64,000 nt of DNA from Stenogyne calaminthoides (Eukaryota; Streptophyta; Magnoliopsida; Lamiales; Lamiaceae). The notes below the pieces were generated by a model. The model had not been told where the DNA came from. It searched no databases and worked only from the letters and a program-made list of their open reading frames with translations. Where the stretch lies: positions 41,333,394 through 41,397,393 of the forward strand of contig JBBCBC010000007.1 of the NCBI GenBank assembly GCA_037126765.1, read 5' to 3'. This document shows positions 21,590 through 34,090 of the stretch, one piece after another; within the stretch, counting starts at the first letter, position 1; each line of letters begins with the position of its first letter. The position numbers were made by a program, and so were the translations under genes.

Positions 21590-22545
21590 TGTAATATTTT
21601 CATTTAAACAAATAATACTTTTCTATTTAAACAATTTATACTTTTCATTTAAACAAGTTATACTTTTCTTTTTTTTTTTTTTAAACAAGTAATACTTTTC
21701 TATTTAAACAATTTATATTTTCATCTAAACAAGTTATACTTTTCTTTTTAAACAAGTAATACTTTTCTATTTAAACAAGTAATATTTTTCTATCTAAACA
21801 AGTAATATTTTTCTATTTAAACACGTAATATTTTTCATTTAAACAAGTAATACTTTCTATTTAAACAAGTTATACTTTTATCTAAACAAGTAATACTTTT
21901 CTTTTAAACAAGTAATACTTTTTTCTTTTAAACAAGTAATATTTTTCTATTTAAACAAGTAATACTTTTCTATTCAATTTTTCTATTTAAACAAGTAATA
22001 CTTTTCATTTAAAACAATTAATATTTTTCTATTTAAACAAGTTATACTTTTTTTTTTAAACAAGTAATACTTTTTCTATTTAAACAAGTACTCCTCCGTC
22101 CCCAAAAGATTACTTGAACACTTTACCTTTTTTTTTGTGTTTTTAGCTTGTTTAATTGTTTATTAGTATTTGAAATAATAAAGTGAATTTTAGGTGGGGT
22201 ATGATAGTCTTTACCCTCCTCTATCATACTCATTTTTTAAAATTACTTTATCATTTCGTATACTAATAAAAAACTCGCTCGCTAAAACACGAACGAAACA
22301 GTAACTGTTCAAGTCATTCCGGGACGGAGGGAGTAATATTTTTCAACTTAAAAAAGTAATATTTTTCATTTAAACAAGTAATATTTTTCTATTTAAACAA
22401 GTTATATTTTTCATCTAAACAAGTTATACTTTTCTTTTAAACAAGGAGTAATATTTTTCTTTTAAACAAGTAGTACTTTTCTATTTAAACAAGTAATATT
22501 TTTTTATTTAAACAAGTAATACTTTTCATTTAAACAAGTACGGAA
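21590..22545. repeat. minisatellite, 18-24-bp unit TTTAAACAAGTAATACTTTTCTA
   Basis: About 30-35 imperfect tandem units alternate AAACAAGTAATA or AAACAAGTTATA with CTTTTCTATTT. A Stowaway (22091-22333) splits the array. Unit variants (GTAATA, GTTATA, ATTTAT) are interspersed rather than blocked. Confidence 0.9.
22091..22333. mobile_element. Stowaway MITE inside the minisatellite
   Basis: CTCCTCCGTCCCC and GGGACGGAGGGAG are inverted and flanked by TA, the TA coming from the repeat unit AAGTA. Well-conserved ends suggest a relatively young insertion. Confidence 0.9.
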
Positions 22546-23005
22546 GCTAACTACAACAAAGAATGTAATTGCTTTCAAAGTCAACTAAAACAAAAAAAAC
22601 CTAAGCTAATAAGTGGGAACGAGTATTGCTAATGCTATATGGGAAATGAAGAGGTATAATTGTGATGGAAATGAAGATGAGAATAATAATGTATTTTTTT
22701 TTTTTTTGAACTACTATAGTTTTGGTATTTTTCTAAACAATTTGGATAACTTTTTTTTATATACAAGTGTGTTCCATATACATTTGCATCAATAGTTTCA
22801 GCGTCGGAGTGTATGAAAATCCATGTAAATCAATAAAAAAAGTGTATTCCACAATCCTGTCAAGTCTATGAAAATCCATGTCAATCAATAAAAAATGTCA
22901 ATCAAACTCTGCATGGAGTCTATGAATTTTCTAAATTCACAGAGACTTTTAAAGTCCAAAAAATCCAATAGAATTTCAATTGAATACACCTCCTTAGTCG
23001 AATTT

Positions 23006-24486
23006 TGTTGGGATAAATTTAGTTTTGATTATTATGTCAAAAACATCTTGTAATAGTCAAGCCACCCTTGTATAGAAAGCTTGTATTTCTAGACTTAGTT
23101 TTATTCTTACGTAACAAGTTGAGGAACTCAACAAGAGAAGATGAGGTCGAGCGAATCTAAACGAGATGAGTTCCATATAAACCATTTGTTTTGAACAAGA
23201 TGAACTATTAATTTGTGAAGAGAAAGCCGATCGAAGATCTTGATCAGTAAATTGATCTTTACTCTTGTCTTTGATCTTGTCATTGTGTCTGAATAGATCA
23301 ATTATCTTCCCGAAATCTCGATATCTTGGACGGTCATTTGTCAGGTGACGATCACCGGGTAAGATCAGATCACAGTGATCAGATTACTGCCAAATGGCTG
23401 AACAGATCACCAGGCAAGATCGTGATCACCAAGAAGATCGATCAATGGCGATCAGCCTTTACTAAAGGAATGACGCTAAAGATCGATCAAGACGGATAGT
23501 CGGCAAGATTGGGCCGATGTACCAGAGGCAAGTATGTAAATCAGAATCAAGAAATGTATATTTTTAACTTGATGAATGTTGATTTTCATGACACCAGAAA
23601 TCAATAAGATTGATTTTCATGATCAGATCAAAGCACCAATCGGGTTTATGAACAAAGAATCCCATGAAGGATCAGATCTGGCGACACACAAAAGCAAATT
23701 AACAATAAGACAACATATATGACGTATTATAAAGTCAACAACAAAGGCAAAAAGCGACAAAGAAAAATCGAAGATGGATTTGAATGGATTTGAATATTTT
23801 ATTCAAATCCACACTATAAATACATTGCACTATCTTCAAAAAGAAGATAATGGAGGATCTGTAAAAGTGAAATTAAAGCCAAATATTCAAAACAACTCCA
23901 TTCATAGAACCTGAGCAAGAAATACACACATATATTCAAAAGTGTTCTACACTAGATCTAAAACACAAATGCTTATATCCTAAAAGCTTAGAAAGATTTT
24001 CCCATCCTTAGCATTGAGGCTAAACAAATGTAAGGGAAAATCTCAACCTAGTTAAACCAAACAAACCTTACCCAAATCGTTCGGTTAAGTTTGTAGGTGA
24101 GTGTGAACTCGGAACATCTAAAGAATCCCAAAGGGAGGGTGGGCGATCCCATGAGGGTGATAAGTCCCGTTTGAGTGAGAACTCCTTAAACATCTAAGCA
24201 ATCCCGAAGGAGGGCAGCGATCCCTTAGAGGGTGATAAGTCCCGCTTGAGTGAGAACCCTGTGCTTGTCTGTTGGTTAAGTTGGTGCCCCATGAAGGGAA
24301 AGAGTGGATGTAGATTTGAGTTGTCCGAACCACTATAAAAATATGTGGTGTTCTTATTTGCTTTCATATTAATCATACATACTTTTGAAGAAATCACTGC
24401 AACACTTTCAAAAAAAAAAAAAAAAAATTTAAGTCACCTCCCATTGAAATTTTGAGTTTTAAATTCCAAGGTTTTTCGGACCAACA
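23006..24486 (+). repeat. 5' LTR of element C
   Basis: It is about 1.48 kb. A TATAAATACATTGC promoter-like site is at about 23815. Two about 75-bp internal repeats (CATCTAA(A/G)GAATCCC to TGAGTGAGAAC) are at about 24114-24182 and 24192-24260. A poly-A tract is at 24409-24427. Confidence 0.7.
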
Positions 24487-24734
24487 ATTAGTGTCGAGCG
24501 GGGGTTCAAAAGTTCACTAGATTTTTAATGTGAACACCGAATTTCTTTTTATTAAAACCCATTTAGTTTAAAATGCATAAATTTTATAAAATTCATGGAG
24601 GCTGACAATCATCTTCTCATTTTAAAAATGAAAACAATGTTTTTCATTATTTCACTTGTTTAACTAACTCTTGTTTTCTCGTATATGTTTTTTTGTTTGT
24701 TAGTTAGTTTTGGCATCTTGATCAAAAAGGAAAT

Positions 24735-26230
24735 TGTTGATAAATTTGGTTTTGATTATTATGCCAAAACATCTTGTAATAGGACAAGCTTAACTTCAGA
24801 TAGAAAGTGCTTTGTATTTCTAGACTAGTTTTATTCTTACAGTAACAAAGTTGAGGAACCTCATCAAGAGAAGACGAGGCCGATCGGAACTTAAACGAGA
24901 CCGATGAGTTCCATATAAACCGATGAAATTTGAACAAGATGAACCATACTAATTTGTGAAGAGATCTGTCGGTGATCAAAGAAATCTGATCAACAGTACC
25001 GATATTTTGAAACCAGTCAATTGTCGTCCAACAGTTAATGTGACAGTCCATTTCGGGCGAATCGAATCAGATCACTGCGGCAGAATCGATTAATGCGAGA
25101 TCCAGATCGGTATCTTTGGTCAACAGGTCTGCCGATATCGAATCGGTATGCGTAATATCAGCAAAGATCGATGAATCGGCAGATCGGTCAATTGACGGCC
25201 GGTATCACGATATCCAGATCAATTTGTCACCGAATCAGATCGATCACCAGGCTCGAGACGGGTCTTGATCCGGATCTGATCTTAATCGAACCGATGAATG
25301 AAGAGTGTTTGAACTTGATGGACGATGATTTCAAAGATACCGCAATCTACGATCGGTTTCAGAGGACGGTCGATGACGGGAATCGAGAAGCGATGAACAA
25401 GAATCCCCGTGGTATTCGAGATCCGTTAGACACACAAAAGTTAGTTGATCGATAAGAAGATAACAACATATATGGATGTGACATAAAAGCCGCAAACAAC
25501 AAAGCAAAAAGAAAAGAAAAGCTGAAGATTATTAGTATGGATTTGAATATTACTCTCCAATCTGTAAATATTCAAATCCACACTATAAATACATTGCACT
25601 ATCTTCAAAAAGAAGATAATGGAGGATCTGCAAAGTGAAATTAAAGCCAAATATTCAAAGCAACTCCATTCATAGAACACGAGGCAAGAAATACACACAT
25701 ATATTCAAAAAGTGTTCTACCCTAGATCTAAGCACAAATGCTATCCTAAGAGAGATTTTCCCATCCTTAGCATTGAGGCTAAACAAATGTAAGGAAAAAT
25801 CTCAACCCTGAATGAAACCAAAATAAACCTTACCCAAATCGAGAGTTAAGAAAGGTAGGTGAGTGTGAACTCGATGAACATCTAGCAATCCCGAAAGGGA
25901 GGGTAGGCGATCCCGTGAGGGTGATAAATCCCGTTTGAGTGAGAACCCCGGAAACATCTAAGCAATCCCGAAAGGGAGGGTAGCGATCCCCAGAGGGTGA
26001 TAAGTCTAGCTTGAGTGAGGCTCTAAACATCTGTTGGTTAAGTTGGTGCCCATGAAGGAAAGATGGATGTAGGACGAGTTGTCCAACCACTATAAAAATA
26101 TTACGTATTTTATTCGGCTTCGTATTAATCGTCATACATCTTTAGAAATCTGCATAACACTTTTAAAAAAAAAAATTAAGTCATAAAGACAGGAAATTTT
26201 CTGAGTTTTTAAATCGGATTTTTAACCAAT
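24735..26230 (+). repeat. 3' LTR of element C
   Basis: It shares the promoter region (TATAAATACATTGC at about 25585) and the internal repeat pair (about 25876-26025) with the 5' LTR. The middle (24990-25450) is strongly changed, with many GATC/CGATCGG-type differences from the 5' LTR. That part creates a spurious open frame at 25171-25455. Confidence 0.65.
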
Positions 26231-28149
26231 GGATTTCATAAGAACAATTATCATATAACTAACTCTTGAAATAAAGCAACAATAAGCCTTAATCATTCAT
26301 ATAATCACATAAGAACACTAGCTATTTATTTTTACTTTTCAAAATCAAAAGAAATTTTATAACTTAAGAAAAATAAGAACAAGATGTATCGAGAAGCTCA
26401 TCCATAATAATTGAATAGTCCACCCAACAATGAGAGCATGACATTCACGAATAATCAAAACATTAGTATTTGTAAAATACATAATCACTAAGTACTTGTA
26501 ATAATATAGTTTTACAGCCATTGACGAAAAACACTCAACTATTGACTGTCAGCACTCGTTGATCCCTCCCTACACAGCTCAACAACAAAATGTTGACTTC
26601 ATAAAAAAAATTAAAAGACTTAGTTACAGACAAATTAAAAAATGCTCTCAACGCATGAGAGAGAGTAAAGACTCTCAACTTAGGAAAGGAAATTAGAAGT
26701 TCTGACCTAAATCAAATAAATTAAAAGCCCAGATCTTTAGATTAAGTCTTAATTTGGCCCTTCATTTTATAAGTATCAACTCGGGCACTATATTTGCTTC
26801 TTTTTTTTTTATGAATAAGGTCTATTATTTTTCCTTCCTCCTTAATCTAAGGCCTAATGAAAAAAAAAATATCTCAATTCATAGCATATAGTCGAACAAC
26901 CATATAAACTAATATAATGGCTTAGGTCCCCAAATCAATATTTTTTATCTTTTACCTCTGGAATGTTCATATAGAGAATTTATTTTGAGTCTTGATAAAA
27001 ATAATATATATATAACCAATACCGTGAGCTTTGGGTGATGGAAATTAATATAAAATTTGTTGAAAAGTTTTAGCAACTTTTGACTAAACTTCTAATGAAA
27101 AAAAACAGCGAGCCGTCCCATCATTTCATAGTTTATACTTTCTTTTCTGGATGCAATTTTTCTATATTATAAAAATATATAATTGCTTGAGACCGTCACC
27201 ACAATTGGCATTAATTTGTCTTAATTCTTAAATGTTTACTTGCAGAGACAGCTTGGACTTGATGATGTCTTTCAACAATTTTGAATAGATAAATGATAAG
27301 TAAAAAATTGTGCATGTCTTTAGTTGTATAGGATGTAATTTATTGTATTTAATTATGTTTAAATTGCATGTTTTCTACTCATTGGTATTTTTGATGACGG
27401 TGGCGGACCCAAAATTTTAAAAATTAGAGTAAGACGTTTAACAAAAATTCGCATTTAAACGATCTCGTATATAAAACATAAGACAAACTAAAGACAAATT
27501 AAAAAATTCATTTGTTCCAAAGTATTAAAGTGTTATTCTCGAAGTTATGTTTTTCCTCCTTTGCAGTGAGGATCGACCGTCTCACTTAAGTCGCATCTCA
27601 TAATTTAAAAATATTTATACATAAACATTGTTATATATAAAATGCATACAATAAAATTAAATATGTATATAAATATGATATTTCACAGAGGTCAAATAAA
27701 ATTATAACTATAAATTACAACTGGTCAGACGAGTCTCATTTTTTTTTGGAAGAGCTATTAAGAAAAGTGTAACCAAAAAATTAATAAAAAAAAACAAAAT
27801 TGCAAAACAAAAAGCTTTCCTTGATGGATGATGTGACAAGAAATGAAGAAAGAAGGAGAGTCTTGTGTATCAGTGTATCATAAATGGGACTTAACTGTAA
27901 TGGCATACCCAACAACGACAATAATAATTTAATAATAATATTATTTTATTAAAAAAATTATTTAATAAAAATAAAAATAATAATCAACTCCAATAATAAT
28001 AATAATAATAATAATCATATTAAATATAATAATATTTAAATAATTTTTCTTTTAATAATAATACTATATCTTAAAAATGTAAATTAAATCAATTCTTAAT
28101 AATATTTTTAATCATAAATTCAAGAAATCTCCTACTTGGCCTCCTTAAT
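26231..28149. other. AT-rich intergenic DNA, nothing recognised
   Basis: No coding frame, TIR or LTR was recognised. ATT/AAT simple repeats dominate 27920-28080. Confidence 0.5.
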
Positions 28150-28858
28150 TGAATTTTTTAAAAATTAGGGGAATAAGATGAAGAAAAGATTTTCTTGATT
28201 TTCTTGGAAAGATTTTATGGAAAAAGATATGTATTCTTTTTGGAATACAAGAATATCTCATAAATTCAAGAAAGATCCAATCTTGAAAATCTCCTACTTA
28301 TTTTTTCGAAAATAAGGGTGTGAAATTTTTGAAAAAATACATGGAAAGAAGAATATATAGGATATATTCAAGATTTAACTGAGGAGATCGAAAAAGATGT
28401 TCTTAACCCTAAATTGGCCCAAATTTTTAGTCAACCCCCCCGGTTATAAATAGGGGATGTATTTTTTATCCCAACACAATTCCATATCTTGGAAATATTA
28501 TAAATCCATGAATGTGGTGCAACAAATTATTTAATTTTCCTTTTGTTTTATAATTGTTCATTGGAACCTTTCCACCAAGGTTGTTGAGCAAGGACTGAGA
28601 ATACTTGAGAATGACTTTTGGTTGGTTGACACATACCGATCCCGCCTATCTCGGATCGTCTCTCCAACGTATGCGTTCGTAAACTCCTTTGAAATTTCGC
28701 ATGCTACGATCTTTTACGTGAATTATTGTTTGTATGTTGTTGTTGGATTGATTATTATTTGAATTCCGTGAGGTAAATTCATGCTAGTAATAATCGTTAA
28801 TTTAAATTTGTGTTTATGAGGTCATCCCGATAGATCCCTGGAATATAGCATCCCAACA
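28150..28858 (+). repeat. family-D LTR, 3' fragment (D1)
   Basis: GATTTTCTTGATTTTCTTG, GAATACAAGAATATCTCATAAATTC and an end at CATCCCAACA match the downstream half of the complete D LTR at 49897-51731. The upstream half is missing. Confidence 0.7.
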
Positions 28859-29375
28859 TATTTATCAAAAATAATGAGTAACAAAAGAGGTTCACAAATC
28901 GAATCCTCTCAAACAAGATCAAGCATATGAACTTAAGGCTAAGTGTATCTCTACACGACCAAAGGTGACTATTCTTTGTGTATGAAACGATCTACACCGA
29001 GACTAACATTCCACAAAATAAATCCAAAGACCACCGAAGTATTGTAAACCCTACAATTACTTTCTTATGGTTAAACACTCTCACAACAACGAATTCTATC
29101 ACTCTGGATGCACTAAACTCAACAAATTGATGCTTGAAGTTGTTATCGACCCTAAACAAGATAACGATTTATGCAATTGATCACAGACATCAATGTCTTC
29201 TATTTATAGACCGTGCATGCTTTACTAGAGTCTCCTTTGAAGGATCTAGAAACTCTTCCATCCACTATCTCATGATCTTTATAAGCGCCTCAACTTAGTG
29301 GGTTCTTCAAGTTCGAAAACAACCTAATGATCTAGTCCTTCTACTTCGATTCTTGAAGCTTGTGGAACCTTAGGA
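28859..29375 (-). repeat. minus-strand LTR-like fragment
   Basis: Read on the minus strand it has TCTATAAATAGAAG, then a leader-like run through TGTTTAACCATAAG, GTTTACAATACTTC and GTCTCGGTGTAG, resembling the promoter-R-U5 part of a copia LTR. The ends are not defined, and it lies between two D LTR pieces. Confidence 0.4.
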
Positions 29376-31590
29376 TGTTGAGATTATCTTTTGAAAGTAT
29401 GTTTTTACTTTGTATAACCAAACTTGATTTACTGCCTTATTCTATGAAATTAAATTATATATCCTTTATTGCTTTAAATATGATTGAATGTTATATATTT
29501 TATTGCATAACCGTGTTCTATAAATAGATAAATTGTTACATTGTATGTTAATGTGGTGATACCGCATCACGAAGATCACATTAACAATTCCTTGTAAACA
29601 AGTACAAATTCAAAAACCTAGATGGAAATGAACAATCTATCGTGAAAGGTTGAAGTGTAAAGGCTCAGGGTGACTTATGTTGACCAAAAGATTACACTAG
29701 TGAATTATGATCACTTGAATAGGACCTATAGGAGGATAAATTCTTGATCTTGAATATATAGAAGAATTAGACCTCGGTGGTTCATTATTTCTTAATATCC
29801 GCTACATAATAAGGATTGTGTGTGATTAATAATTGTTGCTTTTGAATTATCTTTGGGAAGAATCATTAAACCATACCTTTATATCTTTGGGCAATAATAT
29901 TAATTACATGACGATTGCTAAATTAATCTGAGAGAATCGTGTGTGCTTCGATTCTTGCGTGATTTGTCCCCTTGGTGGGCTCGAAGTTTTATCATACCAA
30001 ATCTTGCAAATTGGAATTAGTTTTTAGTGATAGATAATAATGTTGAGTTGTTCATACTCCATGGAAAAAAATATTAATTAATATAAAGATTTTTGGGTGG
30101 GTTTAATTAATTGATGGACTAGATAATCTTAAACACGAAAATAATAATTCCGGAGTCATATTAGCATGTATACGGGTTAAGATGGATAGTGCAATATTAA
30201 TTATGTAGTGGGATTAATTAATATTTATGAGCTGAATAATATTGTGGCTCAATATTGATAATTCCAAGGCCCATTCGAAGGTCGAATCTTAATTCTCCTA
30301 AAGGTCTCTTTAGTAGCCCAAATAAAAGTCCAATAACCGAAAAAGGGATTAAAATAAAAAGAAATATTGTTGCCTAATTTATTCCCCTTAAATTTGAAAA
30401 ATATTAAGGAAGAAAGAGAAAATTTTTTCGATTTTCTTGATTTTCTTGAAAAAGATTTTATGGAATAAAGTATTCTTGGAGTACAAGTTTATCCCATAAA
30501 TTCTAGAAAAGTGAAAGATCTTATTTCTTCCCTATTAATGCAAATTTTCAAATATATATGTATATATATATATACAAAGTAATGATATAGAATCAACTAT
30601 CTGGTTTTTTGATGGACCAGGATTAATACATGTGCCAACTCATATCATTCATAATTAATTCTACTCAAATAAATTATAGAATATTTTATAATATACTATA
30701 CCTAAACCATGAACATTAAACCCTAAATTATAAATCATTCGACGGTAAAACCATGAACCCTCGGGCGGGTTTGGGCCTGGCAGGTAAAAAATTGAATTGA
30801 ACTAAAAAATAAAATCAACAGGAAAAAAAAAATTAATTTTTTTTACCGGCGGACCAACTTCGGCAGGCCGAACCCGGCTTGGGTGGTTCATGGTTCACCC
30901 TAACCTAATGGTTCATGATTTGAGAATAGTATATTATAAGTCATTCTACAATTTATTTAAGTAGAATTAATTATGATGGATGATGAGTTGGCATGACATG
31001 TCATTAATCCGTTTCATAGCAAAAAAGTTGGTTACTATATATATATATATATATATATATAGTAATGATATGGAAAAACTATCCGGTTTTTATGGAAAAA
31101 AAAGATATTTTGTGAATATTATGGAAATAGAATATATGAGATTCAAGATTGTATCTTGGGAAGATATGTTAAATTTCCTAACCCTAATATACATGAAATT
31201 TTAAGCCACTTTTTAAGATAATTTTAGGTGTTGGAAAAAATAAATTCACAAAGGTGGTGCAATATATTTTTTTTTCCTTTTTGTTAATTGTTACGTGAGC
31301 ATCCTACCACCCGGATTGTTTGGACAACGAGAAGTGGGAATACTAAAGAAGGACTTTGGGTTTGTTCATTGAATCGAATTTTCGTATTCTCCGTTTAATC
31401 CGCTAAAAAGATGCCGCATCTAACTCCTAAATTCCGCAGAGGATTTACGGCAAATTTTGTATGCATGATATGTTGTTGTGATTTAATTGTTATTTGAATT
31501 AATATAGATTAATTCATGCTAGTGATAATTAAATTAATTTAAATTTGTATTTAAATTGTCATCGAATAGATCCCCACCCTATTTCCCAAC
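29376..31590 (+). repeat. family-D LTR (D2), nearly complete, interrupted by a foldback element
   Basis: It starts TGTTGAGATTATC, ends CCCTATTTCCCAAC, and parallels 49897-51731 along its length. It is about 1.75 kb once the insertion at 30578-31037 is removed. No purine tract before it and no primer site after it were seen, so it may be a solo LTR. The flanking 5-mers do not match cleanly. Confidence 0.7.
30578..31037. mobile_element. foldback MITE inside D2 LTR
   Basis: The arms are about 110 bp: AGTAA, then GGATTAATACATGT, GCCAACTCAT and AATTAATTCTACT on the left are inverted on the right as AGTAGAATTAATTATGATGG, GAGTTGGCATGACATG and ending TTACTAT. (TA)n tracts flank both sides. The loop has inverted GAACC/GGTTC-rich segments. 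Confidence 0.65.
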
Positions 31591-32250
31591 CTTTACCGAA
31601 TCTTCGCGTAACAACCTAGATCGTCAACTCAGAGTCAACAACATCAAAGACAACATTGACAATAAAGTGTTAGTGGTTAAGAAAAGAAATAACCGAATCG
31701 ATGTTGTAACATCGATGACAACATTAACAATAAGCACTTGTTCACTCTTGCTAAAAAATTATGGAATTCTATCCATGTTGTAATGTGATGAGAATCATTA
31801 GATGTGTAGGATTTTGGGAGAACAACGTTCCACTACAAAGTCACCCAAAACATTACAACCCAAGAATAAAGTCTTGAAAAAATTTACATTTTAGTTTAAA
31901 TTTGAACTATAATCATTTAATGTGCTTTTAGTTCAAATTTCTACCACTTTGTACCCTTATTTGTAATGGTATCCTAAATCTTGTATCTAACTGTAATTTT
32001 CTCTAAGATTTTTTACTTTTATGTTCGTAATGTAGTCTATGTCTCGTCTATTTTTACTGGAAAAAATAATTTTCTCAATCAGGCCATTCATTTCAAACAA
32101 AAAAGAGGCATTAAACTAGGAGAAAGCTACAAAGCTGATCGTCTCAATAGATCTGTTAACAACATAAGAGTACATCCCAAAAAACATAAAGAAAATAGCA
32201 CAAATTTACCTACTAGAGACAATTATATATAAGGACATAATACTAGATGA
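31591..32250. other. unassigned interval
   Basis: Open frames of 75-83 codons exist (31556-31783; 31981-32232) without recognisable domains or a promoter. The sequence may be LTR-element interior, but no motif supports that. Confidence 0.35.
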
Positions 32251-34090
32251 TATTTGGTTGATTTAATATTATAGTTCATTTAATATTAATGTATAACAAT
32301 ACTCTTGCTTGAATATTATGTTTGATTGTTTGCATTTATTCATGTAATTGTTCCATGAACCAATATTATCATTGAGGATGTGAGGCCTCGGATGAAACTG
32401 ACATGATTCTTAATTAATGATCAAGGATCATCAAGAATGAGATATATTGATGATGCATTTGAGATTGGTGTGCGATCTGCATCATACTCTTAGAGAGTGT
32501 AGTAGTTCTCGCTTCTACGAGATACTAGGTATCTCATGATGGAAGCATAAAATACCTTAAAGGGTATTGGTATACCCATCAGAAATCATTTTTTGTAATT
32601 CAACCCGGTGTCTCGGGTGTCTTGGTTGGTGTGTGATGTGATATTCCTCGACTTGAGGTCAATCATACGACATGTATGAAGTGGTGAACTTTGACCATGG
32701 TGGCCTTGCACTCTTCATGGGTAAATTTATACGATTGGGTTTATCATGAAGTGTATATGCGTGGTAGTTGAGCCAAGAATAAGATTTATTCCTCAAAGTA
32801 GATTTAGAATGTTCATCTTCTCATACTAATTGGATCGTTAGTCATTGGTCAATGCCGTCATGTTTGGACTTTTGTGTCCAAGTTTTAAAAAACATGATCA
32901 ATTAGTGTAATGAGAAAATATGATTAAGTTATTTGAATAGACACTTCATCATGTTCTAAACTTAATCGAGTATTAAGTGAATAGGGCGGGAGAAAATAAG
33001 AAAATACGGTAGATATCGCACTTCATCAGATCAAAAATATTAGTTTTATCAAAATTTTCGATACGGTAATGATACAAAAAATATAGAAAAATTTTGGTAT
33101 TCAAAGATATACTCTAAATATTTTTGGTATATCGAAATATTTTCTGTACAATCGAAAAAATTTTGGTATAAATCTAAAAAATATTCTGAATAATCGATAA
33201 TATTTCGTATATGCAAAGCGAAACGTATAATATCGATATATAATATTGACATACCAAAATTTCGGTACGACAACGGTATGCATTTTTAAATGTCGAAAAT
33301 TTTCGTCATTTATATATCTGTTATGTGAAAATTTTTGGTATCCGACCGATCCACCCCTATTCGTGAATGAAAGGATATTATCACAATAGCCCTCAAATAT
33401 TGCAGTTGTTGCATATTCATCTAACGTCCTCATATATATGGAGATTGTCCGATTTATTGATAGGGTTCAATTAAGACCAGATAGTTTGACTAACGATATA
33501 TATGGCCTATGGATTCACAACAAGTAACTCTCATTTTACAGTTATATTAAATTGAATTTAATATTAATTTATGGAGATATAATAATAATTATATTTGAAA
33601 TTAATTATTATTATTATTTAATTTAATTTAATTTAATTAAATAGAAATTCCAAAATAATATATAGAATATTATTGTAGAAAAATATATATGGTAATCAAA
33701 TCAATGAGATTTGGTTTAATGGATTTAGGCTTTTATTTCCCCCTTAGAAATAGCTTAGGGTTTAAGCTAAACCTCCCATATATATATATGAGTGTTTGGG
33801 ATTTCATTAAACACAAAAGAAATATTTTTTCATAAAATCTCTCTAGTATAGAATTTTCCTAAAGAAGTTCATCCTGAGGATTCAATCTTATGCATCTGTT
33901 CAAGTTTGTGAATAGGGATACATGGATACTATAGTTGATGAATCGCCTTTTAATCTTTGTGTAAGAATTCGCCATTTATTTTCTTATTTCAATTATGCAA
34001 TTGTTGATTAGATTGTTGAATTGTTTATTCTATTGCATGTTTAACTCAGATTCGTGCTAGTAAATTCCAATAATTTGCGCATCTACAAAT
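32250..34090 (+). repeat. LTR-like remnant, family E
   Basis: The order of features resembles a long copia LTR such as D: a GACCATGGTGGCC-type middle, TATATATATATGAGTGTTTGG promoter-like sequence near 33780, a CTCTCTAGTATAG leader and an AT-rich end with TTCGTGCTAGTAAATTCC at about 34050. Its ends are not defined. A hAT MITE lies inside at 32982-33359. Confidence 0.4.
32982..33359. mobile_element. hAT-type MITE
   Basis: The ends TAGGGCGGG and CCACCCCTA are short inverted repeats typical of hAT elements. They are flanked by TAAGTGAA and TTCGTGAA, an 8-bp target duplication with two mismatches. The interior is rich in GGTA/AAATTTT with no coding sequence. Confidence 0.7.

Larger units (their letters stand above)
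21284..22993. mobile_element. non-autonomous TIR element containing a minisatellite
   Basis: GGGGGTGTATTGGTTGTAG at 21284 and, inverted, GGAGGTGTATTCAATTGAA ending at 22993 begin a TIR of about 50 bp. Matching continues through GATTTTTTAGACTTTTAAAGT and GGATTTTTTGGACTTTAAAAG. The interior has no coding potential; it is largely the array at 21590-22545. The target duplication is unclear (GAA left, TTA right). Confidence 0.6.
23006..26230 (+). mobile_element. copia-type element C reduced to two LTRs and a 248-bp interior
   Basis: The 5' LTR is 23006-24486 (TGTTGGGATAAATT to ACCAACA). It is followed by a degraded initiator-Met-type primer-binding site, ATTAGTGTCGAGCG, at 24487-24500. The interior has no gag or pol and ends with the purine tract AAAAAGGAAATT at about 24724-24734. 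The 3' LTR starts TGTTGATAAATTTGG at 24735 and ends near 26230. The superfamily is inferred from PBS and LTR style only. Confidence 0.7.

Noticed and set aside
21590..22545. CRISPR-like regular repeat array
   Set aside because: The units are contiguous and variable without unique spacers. This is a plant minisatellite, not CRISPR.
25171..25455. 94-codon frame rich in Arg/Asp/Ile
   Set aside because: It is inside the 3' LTR of element C, where GATCGG-like changes happen to keep one frame open. It has no homologue in the other LTR.
33049..33433. Minus-strand Tyr/Phe-rich frames of 74 and 110 codons
   Set aside because: They fall inside the hAT MITE, whose TATCGA/AAATATT repeats generate Tyr/Phe/Ile-rich translations.
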